From positions 42,059-106,058 of the forward strand of contig NZ_JARWQD010000106.1 in the NCBI RefSeq assembly GCF_029869545.1: DNA of 64,000 nucleotides, written 5' to 3'. The DNA comes from Nocardia wallacei. GTDB lineage: Bacteria > Actinomycetota > Actinomycetes > Mycobacteriales > Mycobacteriaceae. The position numbers and the translations under genes are program-made. The notes under the pieces were generated by a model, which was not told the origin of the DNA, searched no databases, and saw nothing but the letters and a program-made list of their open reading frames with translations. Shown in pieces: positions 26,418 to 35,030 of the stretch (positions within the stretch are counted from its first letter, which is position 1; every line of letters starts with the position of its first letter).

Positions 26418-27947
26418 TCAGGCTCTGGGCCGACGGTTGGTGGACCGGGAGCCGTTGCCCGGCAGGCTGTTTCCGGATTCCAGCTCGGCCTCGAGCACGA
26501 ACGACTCGGCCTCGACGACGACATCGGGCTCCGGGCGCCGCCGGGCGCTCGGACGGCGCAGGAACACGGCCCAGCACACCGCGGCGCAGATCAGGTAGAA
26601 GACCATGAACACCCAGAACGCGGTGGTCGCGGACTTGGTGGAGGCGTAGGAGGAGCGCAGCACCAGGTTGATGCCGACGCCGCCGAGGGCACCGATCGCG
26701 CCGACGACACCGATCAGCGCGCCCGAGGTGTTCTGCGACCAGGCCGCCCGGCTGGCCGAATCCCCCGGCAGGCTGCGCGATTTCGCGTCGAACACCGACG
26801 GGATGATCTTGGTGACCGCCCCGTTGCCGACACCCGAGACCACGAACAGCGCGATGAATCCGGCCACCAGCACCGCCATCACACCGCCGGTCGGCACATG
26901 ATCGTTGCCGTCGGCGGCGGCGCTGGCCCCGGCCACCGCGATCGCGGCCACCGTCATCGCGAAGAAGGTGTACAGCGTGACCTTGCTGCCGCCGATGCGG
27001 TCGGCCCACTTGCCGCCGTACGGGCGGGCCAGCGATCCGAGCAGCGGTCCGATGAACGCGATCGCCGCGGCGTGCAGCGCGGCGTCGGCGGGCTTGCCGC
27101 CGCCGGCGACGAAGCTGATCTGCAGCACCTGGCCGAACGCGAAGCTGTAGCCGATGAAGGAGCCGAACGTACCGATGTAGAGAAACGCGATCGCCCACGA
27201 CTGCGGCACCTTCAGCGCGGTCACCATGTAGGACAGGTCCGCCTTCTGATTGCGCACGTTGTCCATGTACAGCGCCGCCCCGACGGCCGCGACCACGATC
27301 AGCAGCAGGTACACCGCGCAGACCAGCGAGGCATTGCCGTAGGCGTTGCCGAGGGCGGCGATGACGGCCAGGCCGATCAGCTGGATCACCGGCACGCCGA
27401 TGTTGCCACCGCCGGCGTTCAGGCCGAGTGCCCAGCCCTTGAGGCGCTGCGGATAGAAGACGTTGATATTGGACATCGATGAGGCGAAGTTGCCGCCACC
27501 CAGGCCCGCGAACGCCGCCACGATCAGGAACGTCGTGTACGAGGTGCCCGGCTGGTTGATGAAATACAGCGTCAGCAGGGTCGGCACCAGCAGCGCGAGC
27601 GCGGAGAAGATGGTCCAGTTGCGCCCGCCGAACTTGGCGGTGGCGACGGTGTAGGGGATCCGCAGCACGCCGCCGACCAGCGTCGGCACCGCGCCCAGGA
27701 AGAATTTCCCGGCCGTGTCGATGTGGAACACGTCGGTGGGCATGAACAGCACCATCACCGACCAGATCGACCACACCGAGAACCCGATGTGCTCGGCGAA
27801 CACCGACCAGATCAGATTGCGGCGCGCGATGTACTTACCGCCGGACTCCCAGGCGTCGACATCCTCGGCATCCCAATGTTCAATGTGACGTGCACTCGCC
27901 TTCGCTCGTGCAAGCGCTCTCCAGTGGTTGCGCGTCAGCGTGCTCAA
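26418..27947 (-). CDS. narK: Nitrate/nitrite transporter, NarK type
   Basis: A 509-residue major-facilitator protein with 12 predicted helices. NarK signatures are visible: GLGGGNFASSMSNINVFYP, NAGGGNIGVP, LYIGTFGSFIGYSFAFG and SGVGNGAVTKIIPSVF, including the conserved Arg of LRIPYT. It imports nitrate and/or exports nitrite. The TTG at 27947 is preferred because AGGAGG lies four bases upstream; another TTG at 27977 would place that site inside the gene. It is the first gene of the nir operon, with a GlnR-like box about 130 bp upstream. Confidence 0.93.
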   Translation of the reverse strand: MSTLTRNHWRALARAKASARHIEHWDAEDVDAWESGGKYIARRNLIWSVFAEHIGFSVWSIWSVMVLFMPTDVFHIDTAGKFFLGAVPTLVGGVLRIPYTVATAKFGGRNWTIFSALALLVPTLLTLYFINQPGTSYTTFLIVAAFAGLGGGNFASSMSNINVFYPQRLKGWALGLNAGGGNIGVPVIQLIGLAVIAALGNAYGNASLVCAVYLLLIVVAAVGAALYMDNVRNQKADLSYMVTALKVPQSWAIAFLYIGTFGSFIGYSFAFGQVLQISFVAGGGKPADAALHAAAIAFIGPLLGSLARPYGGKWADRIGGSKVTLYTFFAMTVAAIAVAGASAAADGNDHVPTGGVMAVLVAGFIALFVVSGVGNGAVTKIIPSVFDAKSRSLPGDSASRAAWSQNTSGALIGVVGAIGALGGVGINLVLRSSYASTKSATTAFWVFMVFYLICAAVCWAVFLRRPSARRRPEPDVVVEAESFVLEAELESGNSLPGNGSRSTNRRPRA

Positions 27948-28074
27948 AGGGCCTCCTGAATTGCGGGATGGCCCCAAGGTAGGAAACCGGTATTGCGCCG
28001 ATGCTGCGCGAAATGACCGTCAAATCAACGGTTGCTCACGATTACCCGTGCGAACCCGTGAGAACCGGGTGAAT

Positions 28075-28112
28075 GTTTCGTGCGTGTGACACAACGGTTT
28101 CCGTGCGTCAAA
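28075..28112. promoter_or_regulatory. GlnR-box-like operator upstream of narK-nirBD
   Basis: Read on the minus strand, 28101-28075 gives GAAAC, six bases, GTCAC, six bases, GAAAC. This reproduces three half-sites of the actinobacterial GlnR consensus (GTNAC-N6-GAAAC) with exact spacing; a fourth, weak half-site lies at 28108-28112. The site is about 130 bp upstream of narK. GlnR control of nitrite reductase operons is known in Streptomyces and Mycobacterium. Confidence 0.65.
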
Positions 28113-28132
28113 AACAGCCCACCCATCGACAA

Positions 28133-28219
28133 CCGACCGGTGAGGTCAACGGCGGCAAGTGTTTTGGCACACACTCGCTTGCCGATGGCCAACATCTTGG
28201 CCCACACCTCACCGGTCGG
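28133..28219. repeat. Nested inverted-repeat element
   Basis: CCGACCGGTGAGGT (28133-28146) and its exact reverse complement (28206-28219) enclose 59 bp. Inside are two further hairpins: CGGCAAG / CTTGCCG (28153-28159, 28178-28184) and GGCCAA / TTGGCC (28187-28192, 28197-28202) around a CATC loop. It lies between the 3' end of the minus-strand transporter gene and the GlnR-like box. It could be a terminator, an RNA element or a small mobile palindrome. Confidence 0.75.
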
Positions 28220-28236
28220 CAAGTCCTACGGTGAAA

Positions 28237-29505
28237 TCAGGCTTGTCCCGGCGCGCTTTCGGCAGGGACCCAGGTGTCTTCCAACATCCGCGGCTTGCAC
28301 GCCTGCCACGCCCCCGTCAGCAGCACCAGCACCGCGATCACGAGCAGCGCGAACGGCGCGCCCCAGCCGCCGGTCAGGTCGTGCAGCACGCCGAACAGCA
28401 GCGGGCCCACGCATGCCACCGTGTAGCCGACGCCCTGGGTGAACCCGGACAGCGCCGCCGATCCGGCCTGCGTGCGGGTGCGCAGATTGATCAGCGTCAG
28501 CGCCATCGGGAACGTGCTCGGACCCAGCCCCAGCAGGATCACCCACAGCCACGGCGCGCCCATGGGTGCCGTCAGCAGCCCGGCGAAGGCCACGAAAAAG
28601 GCGATGGCACAACCGATCACGATCGGGAACGGATTGCTCACCCGCGCGGTGATGCTGGGCGCGGTGAGCGCGGCGGCCAGCCCGACGAAGGAGAAGACAC
28701 CGACCATGGTGCCGCCGAACGCCGCCGACGCACCCGCGTCGGTGAGGATCTTGGGCAGCCAGGTGAACATGGCGTAGGTGGTCAGCGAGGTCATGCCGAA
28801 CATTCCGGCCATCCCCCACGCCACCGGCGAGCGCCACACCTTGCCCGCGGTGTGCTGTTCGGACGGCAGCGCGGTCTTGTCCGCCCGGTCCCGCCCGCGG
28901 CGATCGCGCAACACGCCCAGCCAGGGCAGCGCGGCCGCGAAGCCCAGCAGCGACCACAGCCCGAGCGAGACCCGCCAGCCCGCGGAGTCGGCGGCCGGCA
29001 CCGCGATCACGGCCGGAACCACCGTGCCCAGCTGCACCATGGTGATGTACAGCGAGCTCAGCACCGCCAGATGATCGGCGAAGTACCGCTTGACCAGCGG
29101 CGGGATCACCACGTTGCCGATGCCCATACCGGCCAGCGCCAGCGCCGAGAGCACCAGCAGCTCCCACGTGTCGGGCACCGCGGCGCGCGCCAGCTGGCCG
29201 ACACCGGCCATCAGCATCGCCACCAGCGCGGTGCGCTCGAGGCCCAGCCGCCGCACGAAGATCGGGGTCAGCACGCCCGCGAAGGCGAACATTGCGGTCG
29301 GGATCATGCCGAAGACGCCGACCACCGCGGTCGAATAGCCGATATCGGCGCCGATCCGCTCGGCCAGCGGGGTGAACGCGGTAACCGCCAGACGCAGCGT
29401 GAACGCCGACATGAGGATGGCGGCGAACACGAGCAGCCGCCCCTCGATCAGGGAGCGGCGGCGATGCTGGACCTCGATATCGGTCTGCTCAACGGTTACT
29501 GTCAC
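28237..29505 (-). CDS. MFS transporter of the CynX/NimT type
   Basis: A 422-residue, 12-helix major-facilitator protein. Features fit the CynX/NimT (cyanate or nitroimidazole transporter) family: FTLRLAVTAFTPLAERIGAD, GMGIGNVVIPPLVKRYFADH, TYAMFTWLPKILTDAG and LGLGPSTFPMALTLINLRT. The substrate is unknown; a nitrogenous anion is attractive given the nitrate genes around it. The GTG at 29505 gives the shortest plausible N-terminus, with a TTG twelve codons further out as alternative. It is divergent from a FadR-type regulator. Its last codons are formed by a palindromic repeat copy. Confidence 0.85.
   Translation of the reverse strand: MTVTVEQTDIEVQHRRRSLIEGRLLVFAAILMSAFTLRLAVTAFTPLAERIGADIGYSTAVVGVFGMIPTAMFAFAGVLTPIFVRRLGLERTALVAMLMAGVGQLARAAVPDTWELLVLSALALAGMGIGNVVIPPLVKRYFADHLAVLSSLYITMVQLGTVVPAVIAVPAADSAGWRVSLGLWSLLGFAAALPWLGVLRDRRGRDRADKTALPSEQHTAGKVWRSPVAWGMAGMFGMTSLTTYAMFTWLPKILTDAGASAAFGGTMVGVFSFVGLAAALTAPSITARVSNPFPIVIGCAIAFFVAFAGLLTAPMGAPWLWVILLGLGPSTFPMALTLINLRTRTQAGSAALSGFTQGVGYTVACVGPLLFGVLHDLTGGWGAPFALLVIAVLVLLTGAWQACKPRMLEDTWVPAESAPGQA
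28246..28268. repeat. Dispersed palindromic unit, copy 4 (degenerate, inside a gene end)
   Basis: TCCCGGC (28246-28252), loop GCGCTTTCG, GCAGGGA (28262-28268), one mismatch from the consensus arm. It encodes most of the last nine residues of the minus-strand transporter (ending APGQA), so the element has been recruited into, or inserted at, the gene's 3' end. Confidence 0.65.
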
Positions 29506-29570
29506 GTAAAAATCATAGGATGATTGGGTGATAGGACGCAAAGAATGTGAGCAGGGGTACTCTGTTCTGC

Positions 29571-30239
29571 GTGCAACCCGTCCGTCGCACCAGCCTCATC
29601 GCTCAGGTCACCGAGCAGCTGCGTGCCGAAATCCGTTCCGGCCGTTGGCCCGTCGGCTCCCGCATCCCCACGGAACCGGAGCTGACCGAGCTCACCGGCA
29701 CCGGCCGCAATACCGTCCGTGAGGCCGTGCAGGCATTGGTGCACGCCGGCATGCTGGAGCGCCGCCAAGGCTCCGGCACCTACGTGATCGCGACCTCCGA
29801 CCTCGGCGGCACCCTCGCCAAGTACTTCGCCGACGCCGTCGAGCGCGACATCCTCGAGCTGCGCCAGGCCCTGGACACCCAGGCCGCCCGGCTGGCGGCG
29901 CAGCGCCGCGACGATGCCGACATCGCCAACCTGCTGCGGTTGCTAGAGGAGCGCCGGCAGGCGTGGGACGAGAACAACCCCACCGCCATCGAGGCCGATG
30001 TGGAACTGCATCGCGCGATCGTGGTCGCCAGCCACAACGCGGTCTATCTGGAATTCTACGATTCGCTGCTGCAGACGATCGAACAGGGCATCCGTTCCCG
30101 CACAGCCAAATCCGGCGACTCCTACCACGCCGAACACGCCGATCTGGTGCACGCGGTGATCGACGGCGATCCCGAGCGCGCCGCGCGGGCGGCGAACTGT
30201 TTTCTCGGCTCGCTCATCGCCGAATATCCGGACAAGTAA
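29571..30239 (+). CDS. GntR/FadR-family transcriptional regulator
   Basis: A 222-residue regulator with an N-terminal winged helix (LIAQVTEQLRAEIRSGRWPV, TEPELTELTGTGRNTVREAV, MLERRQGSGTYV) and a C-terminal all-helical FCD domain (LELRQALDTQAARLAAQRR, ADVELHRAIVVASHN, HAEHADLVHAVIDGDPERA) whose Asp/His residues usually bind a metal and an organic acid. It is divergent from the CynX/NimT-type transporter with a 65-bp gap, so it probably controls it. A direct repeat ATAGGA at 29515-29520 and 29531-29536 is an operator candidate. A GTG at 29547 is an alternative start. Confidence 0.87.
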   Translation: MQPVRRTSLIAQVTEQLRAEIRSGRWPVGSRIPTEPELTELTGTGRNTVREAVQALVHAGMLERRQGSGTYVIATSDLGGTLAKYFADAVERDILELRQALDTQAARLAAQRRDDADIANLLRLLEERRQAWDENNPTAIEADVELHRAIVVASHNAVYLEFYDSLLQTIEQGIRSRTAKSGDSYHAEHADLVHAVIDGDPERAARAANCFLGSLIAEYPDK

Positions 30240-30427
30240 ACGAGTCGTCACCGCCGCGCCGACGGGCGGGTGAGGGGGAATTGCCCGGCCCGTCACCGGG
30301 CGCGACGTGTGTGTAACGCCACATTCGTACCGTGGACCCGACCGCAGGGGTCCACGGCCGCCGGCGCACAGCCCGGCCGGGGGATCTCCTCGATGAGGGC
30401 GGTCGTCCCTTCGTGAGAGGAGCGCCG

Positions 30428-31912
30428 ATGACGACCACCGACGCGGCAGTACACACCGGCCAGGACACGCCCGCCTTCCGCCACCAGGCCCGCGGCCGCT
30501 GGCTCGAGCATTGGGAACCCGACAACGAAACCTTTTGGGAGAGTGGCGGAAAGCGGACGGCGCGCAAGAACCTGATCTTCTCGGTATTCGCCGAGAACCT
30601 CGGCTTCAGCATCTGGGTGATCTGGGGCAGCATCGTCACCGCCATGGGCGCCGCGGGATTCGAATTCCTCGACGGACTGGGCCGGGGCAATCCGGTGGCC
30701 GTGAGCAATGCCCTGCTGCTCACCTCCACCCCGACGCTGGTCGGTTCCGTGCTGCGGGTGCCCTACACCTTCGCGATCCCCCGATTCGGCGGGCGCGCCT
30801 TCACCGTCTTCAGCGCGGGCATGCTGCTCGCGCCCACCCTCGGCGTCGCCTATTTCATCAACCAGCCGGGCACGCCGATGTGGGTGTTCCTGATCCTCGC
30901 CGCGCTGGCCGGGGTCGGCGGGGGCAACTTCTCCTCGTCCATGGCCAATATCAACTTCTTCTTCCCCGAGGGCAAGAAGGGCGCCGCGCTGGGCATCAAC
31001 GCCGCGGGCGGCAATATGGGCGTGGCGCAGACCCAGCTGGTCGTGCCGCTGATCATCACGCTCGGCACGCACCTGATGGCCAAGGATCCCGGCGGCTATC
31101 GGTTCGGCATCACGCTCGCGGTGCTCGTGTGGGTGCCGTTCATCCTCGCCGCGATGTTCGGCGCGCTGCGCTATATGGACAGCATCAGCTCCGCCAAATC
31201 CGACGGCCGGTCCTACCGGTTCGCGATGGCGAATCGGCACACCTGGGTGATGGCCTTCCTCTACATCGGCACCTTCGGCTCGTTCATCGGCTTCTCCTTC
31301 GCCTTCCCCACGCTGCTCAAGGCCAACTTCCCGGACCTGGCCAAGATCGGGTGGATGAGCACGCTCGGCAATCTCGCCTTCCTCGGCGCCTTCGTCGGCT
31401 CGTTCAGCCGCCCGTTCGGCGGCTGGATCTCCGACAAGCTGACCGGCGCCCGCATCACGCTCTACGTCTTCGGCGGCATGGCGGTGGCGACCGTCCTGAT
31501 CATGGCGGCCCTGTCGGCGAAAAGCTTTCCGCTGTACCTGATCTCGTTCCTGCTGCTGTTCGTGCTGACCGGCATCGGCAACGGGTCGACCTACCGGATG
31601 ATCCCGTCGATCTTCATCGCCGAAACCAAGCGCCGGGCCAGCGAGGCGGGTGAGGACACTGCCTCTGCGCTGATCTCGGCGAAGCGACAGGCGGGCGCGG
31701 CGATCGGCGTGATCGGTGCGGTCGGCGCCTCGGGCGGCTGGCTGCTGCAGCAGGCACTGCGCTTGTCCAACAACAACTTCGGCAGCATGACGCCGGCCTT
31801 CTGGGCCTACGCCGTGGCGTTCCTCGCGATGGCCGCGGTGACATGGTGGTTCTACCTGCGCTCGTCGTTCGCGGTGCGCCGCGCGCCGTCATTGGCCTAC
31901 GCGAACGTGTAA
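30428..31912 (+). CDS. narK: Second NarK-type nitrate/nitrite transporter
   Basis: A 494-residue MFS protein closely related in pattern to the narK product at 26-28 kb: HWEPDNETFWESGGKRTARK, GVGGGNFSSSMANINFFFP, NAAGGNMGVAQTQ, LYIGTFGSFIGFSFAFPTL and GIGNGSTYRMIPSIF. It has about 12 helices. The ATG follows a clear AGAGGAG ribosome site. It is a single gene after the FadR-type regulator. Actinobacteria often carry several NarK paralogues with different nitrate/nitrite preferences; the sequence alone does not say which this is. Confidence 0.92.
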   Translation: MTTTDAAVHTGQDTPAFRHQARGRWLEHWEPDNETFWESGGKRTARKNLIFSVFAENLGFSIWVIWGSIVTAMGAAGFEFLDGLGRGNPVAVSNALLLTSTPTLVGSVLRVPYTFAIPRFGGRAFTVFSAGMLLAPTLGVAYFINQPGTPMWVFLILAALAGVGGGNFSSSMANINFFFPEGKKGAALGINAAGGNMGVAQTQLVVPLIITLGTHLMAKDPGGYRFGITLAVLVWVPFILAAMFGALRYMDSISSAKSDGRSYRFAMANRHTWVMAFLYIGTFGSFIGFSFAFPTLLKANFPDLAKIGWMSTLGNLAFLGAFVGSFSRPFGGWISDKLTGARITLYVFGGMAVATVLIMAALSAKSFPLYLISFLLLFVLTGIGNGSTYRMIPSIFIAETKRRASEAGEDTASALISAKRQAGAAIGVIGAVGASGGWLLQQALRLSNNNFGSMTPAFWAYAVAFLAMAAVTWWFYLRSSFAVRRAPSLAYANV

Positions 31913-32375
31913 CGCCCTGCGGCCCAGCACAGATGATCTAGCAAGCGTCACTTTCTGTGCCACCGACCGATCCGGCCCTGACCAAGCCGGATCCCCCGGG
32001 CACGGTCGCCGTCGTCCCCCCTGCCGTCGGCGACCGTGCTCCCCCGCCTCCGCATTTCGCGCACAAATGTGACGCGAGTCCCATTTCGGCTATGACTCGC
32101 CTCATAGTTTGAGACGGTGCGTCGGCATCGAAATCCACCCTCGACAGGCGGCCGACCTGCGGAATAGGTGGTCGAGTAGGGCAATCCAGCAGCTACCCTC
32201 TAATAGTTACCTCAACGTTATCTCATAGAGATCTTCGCTATCGTGCAGTGACCGGCCCGGATCGAATCAAATCGGGCCGCCCCGATCGCCGCCGCCGTAC
32301 CCGCCTGCGAAATCGGGTTCCGAAGTCCGATGGGCGGGGGCGAACGCCGGGCGGCACGGAGCACAGCGATAGCCC
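31913..32375. other. 463-bp gene-free region with tandem hairpins and an AT-richer promoter zone
   Basis: The first 130 bp after narK hold two hairpins (see the 31969-32041 entry). The 3' half upstream of the secreted-protein gene has an AT-richer patch around 32205-32240, a plausible promoter. No convincing coding frame is present on either strand. Confidence 0.6.
31969..32041. promoter_or_regulatory. Two tandem hairpins, one with a hexacytosine loop
   Basis: Hairpin A: GATCCGGC (31969-31976) pairs with GCCGGATC (31986-31993), loop CCTGACCAA. Hairpin B: GCACGGTCGCCG (32000-32011) pairs exactly with 32028-32039 around a 16-base loop containing six consecutive C; a G-T and a G-C pair extend it to 31998-32041. 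C5 tracts lie between the hairpins and after B. No U-tract follows, so an intrinsic terminator is not clear-cut. It partly resembles the actinobacterial 6C RNA, though only one loop has six C. Confidence 0.5.
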
Positions 32376-32984
32376 ATGAAACTTCGTAGAAAACCCCTTC
32401 TTGCCATGGCCGCCACGGCTGCGGTGCTGATGAGTCCCGCGACCACCGGCGTGGCGCTGGCCTTCGTGGTCTCCGGCTCGGCGGGCGACCACGCCTCGGC
32501 GACACAGCCGCGTCCCGCCGCGGACGACAGGTATGCGGATACCACGATGGCGGACCTCCTGCCGCACGGTGTCGAGGGCCCGCAGCAGCACCTGGACCCC
32601 AACCCCGATCAGTGGAAGAACGCCCGCGCCATCGTCGGCGTCGTCCGCGAGCGCGGCCTGCCCGCCTACGCGGCGGTGCTGTCGCTGGCGACCGCCCTGC
32701 AGGAGTCGACGCTGCGCAATGTCGACGTCGCGGTGGACCACGACTCGCTCGGCCTGTTCCAGCAGCGCCCGTCGATGGGCTGGGGTACACCCCAGCAGTT
32801 GACCGACCCCGCCTACGCGACCCGCGCCTTCCTGGACGCGGTGTCCGAGCACGCGCCCAACTACCAGTCCGTCCCGCTGTGGCAGGCCGCGCAGGCCACG
32901 CAGCGATCCGCGTACCCGACGCTGTACGCCAAGTGGCAGGAGCAGGCCGCGCAGATGGTGCTACAGATCCTGCACGAGGGATGA
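32376..32984 (+). CDS. Secreted actinobacterial protein with an SLGLFQQRPSMGWG motif
   Basis: A 202-residue exported protein. The signal peptide starts MKLRRKPLLAMAATAAVLM and is probably cleaved after VALA near residue 29. The mature part contains NARAIVGVVRERGLP, ALQESTLRN and SLGLFQQRPSMGWGTPQQL, a pattern common in actinobacterial cell-wall-associated proteins that looks like a lysozyme-like or transglycosylase-like helical domain (Glu in ALQES as a possible catalytic residue; inference). It is convergent with the papain-like gene, with a 14-bp gap. Confidence 0.75.
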   Translation: MKLRRKPLLAMAATAAVLMSPATTGVALAFVVSGSAGDHASATQPRPAADDRYADTTMADLLPHGVEGPQQHLDPNPDQWKNARAIVGVVRERGLPAYAAVLSLATALQESTLRNVDVAVDHDSLGLFQQRPSMGWGTPQQLTDPAYATRAFLDAVSEHAPNYQSVPLWQAAQATQRSAYPTLYAKWQEQAAQMVLQILHEG

Positions 32985-32998
32985 CCGCCGCGCGGCAC

Positions 32999-34993
32999 TC
33001 ACGCCCCGGGCGTCTCCGCCAGCCGGTCCGCGCCCCAGCTGCGGTGGATGTAGCCGATGACGCGGTCGAGTTCGGCGCGGTCGACGCGGGCCAGTTCGCC
33101 CGGCTCGAGGGGGTCGAAGTGGAAGATGTAGAGGCGAGAGGCGAACTGCTCGAACGGAAGTGATGCCTCGCCGAATCGTTCGCCGTGTCCGGCGGTGCCG
33201 ACGACGACGCCGTCTCCCCAGTCCTGGCCGCTGTCGTTGTTGGGGTTGTAGAAGTAGACCCGCATCGTCTCCTGGGGGTCGAGCGAGACCCGCAGGATGG
33301 TGATCGCGTGCCAGCCGACGAAGCGCGCGGCGCTGTCGGTGACGGCTATACCGGCCGGCTGGGGGTGGATCAGCGGCTGGTTGCCATTGTAGAGGGGGTG
33401 GTAGCTCGCGTAGAAGTGCCGGAGGAATTCGTCGAGCTCGGTCAGGTTGCCGGTGGCCACGTCGACGTTGATGCGGAATCCGCGGCCGGACCACCAGCCG
33501 TGGAATTCGGGGTTGATCCACCGGTGCGGATCACCGTCGCGGCCGACGCAGCGGCGGCCCATCTCCGCGTAGATGCGATCCAGGTGCGGGACCACCAGCA
33601 GCGACACCGGATCCAGATCGAACGGCAGCGCGGCGGCGACGCCACCGGCGCTGTCTTGCGAGGAGATCGGCTCGCCCTCGAAGTGCATGACGATCTCGTC
33701 GTCCCGCGCGGCCCACGCCACGATCTGCAGCAGGTAATCGGGGTCGTTGTAGGCCCACATCGACAGGGCCCGCGCCGACTGGCAGGTGGGGTTGTCGCCC
33801 TGGCCGACGCCGAGGGGCTGGCCCAGCATCGACAGGGTGCCCGCGAGTAGACGGGCGCGCGGCGCCGGCGCGGACCCGAACACCCCGATCAAGCGCTGCG
33901 CGGATAGGGCCGACACCGGCAGCGCCAGCTGCCGCCACAGGGCGGGGGCGACCGGCGGCTGATAGAGAATGCCCCGCTCCAGCATCAGCGCGAGCCCGTA
34001 GACGCACTGCGCGGTCTCGACGTGGACGGCCTCGTCGATCAGGCCGCGCACCAGGTCGTGATAGCACAGCAGGCAGTCGCGTCCGGTGCTGGACAGTCCC
34101 AGCGCCTCGGCGAGCAGGTACTCACCCTTGTGCAGCAGGAAGCGCAGCAGGACCGCGTGATAGGGCGAGACGAGCCCGGTGTCGTGCATCGATCGCGCGA
34201 AACCCGTTGCCTCGTACTGCAATGCGCCCTCGTCCATGGACTCCAGTCGGGTGCGGTACACGTCCACTCCCGGATCCTCCCGGCACGCGTCGGTGGTGGC
34301 GTACAGGCTGCTGATCAGCCGGTCCGCGCCGAGACCGCTGGCACCGAGGTCGATCTCGGGGTTGCTGCGGGCGACGGAGATCTGCGTGATCATCCGCTTG
34401 ACCGAGTCGACCTGAATGGGGCGCTGCCGCAGGATGCGCCAGATCTCGTCGACGAGATGCTCGAGCACCTTCTCGTATCCCACCTCCTCGACGAGGTGGT
34501 GGAGCAGTTCCCGCGGCACCTGGGCCATTCGACCCTGCCGGGCGCGTTCGGCCTCGCCCGGAGCCGTCAGCAGCAGGGACAGGTTGATCGCCAGGACCTG
34601 CGACAGATGATGACGCGCCTGCTCGGCAGAGATCGACGGATGCGCGTAATCCCCCTTCGCGACGGCCAGCAGGCGCAGGTCGCTGACCGCCTCGAGCACC
34701 ACCGTGTCGGCGTTGTCGCTGCGCAGCGAACCGGCACTCAGCGCCGGGATCAGGATCTGCGGGTAGGCCCAGTCGGTGCCGAGGAACAGGCCCGCCGCCT
34801 CCAGCCGTTCGGCGCGGGCCCGCACCGCGGCGCAGCCGCCGGGCAGCAACAGCACCCGCCGCAGCGTCTCCAGGACGCGCCCCAGTTTGACCTGCTTGCC
34901 GAAATCGCTTGCGGCCGTGAGTGATTGCGTGGCGTCGTCCAGGGTTGCCAGACGCCTTTCCAGGGTTGCACTGTCGCCACTGAGTGGACTCAC
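32999..34993 (-). CDS. Papain-like Cys-His-Asn protein with a long helical N-terminus
   Basis: A 664-residue protein I cannot assign to a named family. Residues 1-390 are mostly helical (for example LLHHLVEEVGYEKVLEHLVD). The C-terminal part has a papain-like arrangement: Gln398 and Cys404 in GQGDNPTCQSARALSMWAY (Gln and Cys six apart, as in papain), His562 in FVGWHAITILRV, and Asn583 in VYFYNPNND. No signal peptide is seen. It lies 37 bp downstream of an ATP-grasp gene in the same direction, so the pair may form and cut the same amide or peptide bond. A cysteine protease, amidase or transglutaminase-like enzyme are all possible. Confidence 0.7.
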   Translation of the reverse strand: MSPLSGDSATLERRLATLDDATQSLTAASDFGKQVKLGRVLETLRRVLLLPGGCAAVRARAERLEAAGLFLGTDWAYPQILIPALSAGSLRSDNADTVVLEAVSDLRLLAVAKGDYAHPSISAEQARHHLSQVLAINLSLLLTAPGEAERARQGRMAQVPRELLHHLVEEVGYEKVLEHLVDEIWRILRQRPIQVDSVKRMITQISVARSNPEIDLGASGLGADRLISSLYATTDACREDPGVDVYRTRLESMDEGALQYEATGFARSMHDTGLVSPYHAVLLRFLLHKGEYLLAEALGLSSTGRDCLLCYHDLVRGLIDEAVHVETAQCVYGLALMLERGILYQPPVAPALWRQLALPVSALSAQRLIGVFGSAPAPRARLLAGTLSMLGQPLGVGQGDNPTCQSARALSMWAYNDPDYLLQIVAWAARDDEIVMHFEGEPISSQDSAGGVAAALPFDLDPVSLLVVPHLDRIYAEMGRRCVGRDGDPHRWINPEFHGWWSGRGFRINVDVATGNLTELDEFLRHFYASYHPLYNGNQPLIHPQPAGIAVTDSAARFVGWHAITILRVSLDPQETMRVYFYNPNNDSGQDWGDGVVVGTAGHGERFGEASLPFEQFASRLYIFHFDPLEPGELARVDRAELDRVIGYIHRSWGADRLAETPGA

Positions 34994-35030
34994 TCAGGAT
35001 CCTCCCCGTGAGCCGTAGCCGTCGCACGGA

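Noticed and set aside
28025..28222. A 65-codon frame upstream of narK
   Set aside because: It lies across the nested inverted repeat and GlnR-like box; its sequence is explained by the palindromes.
30300..30427. Second GlnR box upstream of the other narK
   Set aside because: GTAAC is present but the partner half-site and spacing do not fit.
32218..32852. Minus-strand frames over the secreted-protein gene
   Set aside because: Arg-rich shadows; the plus strand has a signal peptide and recognisable motifs.
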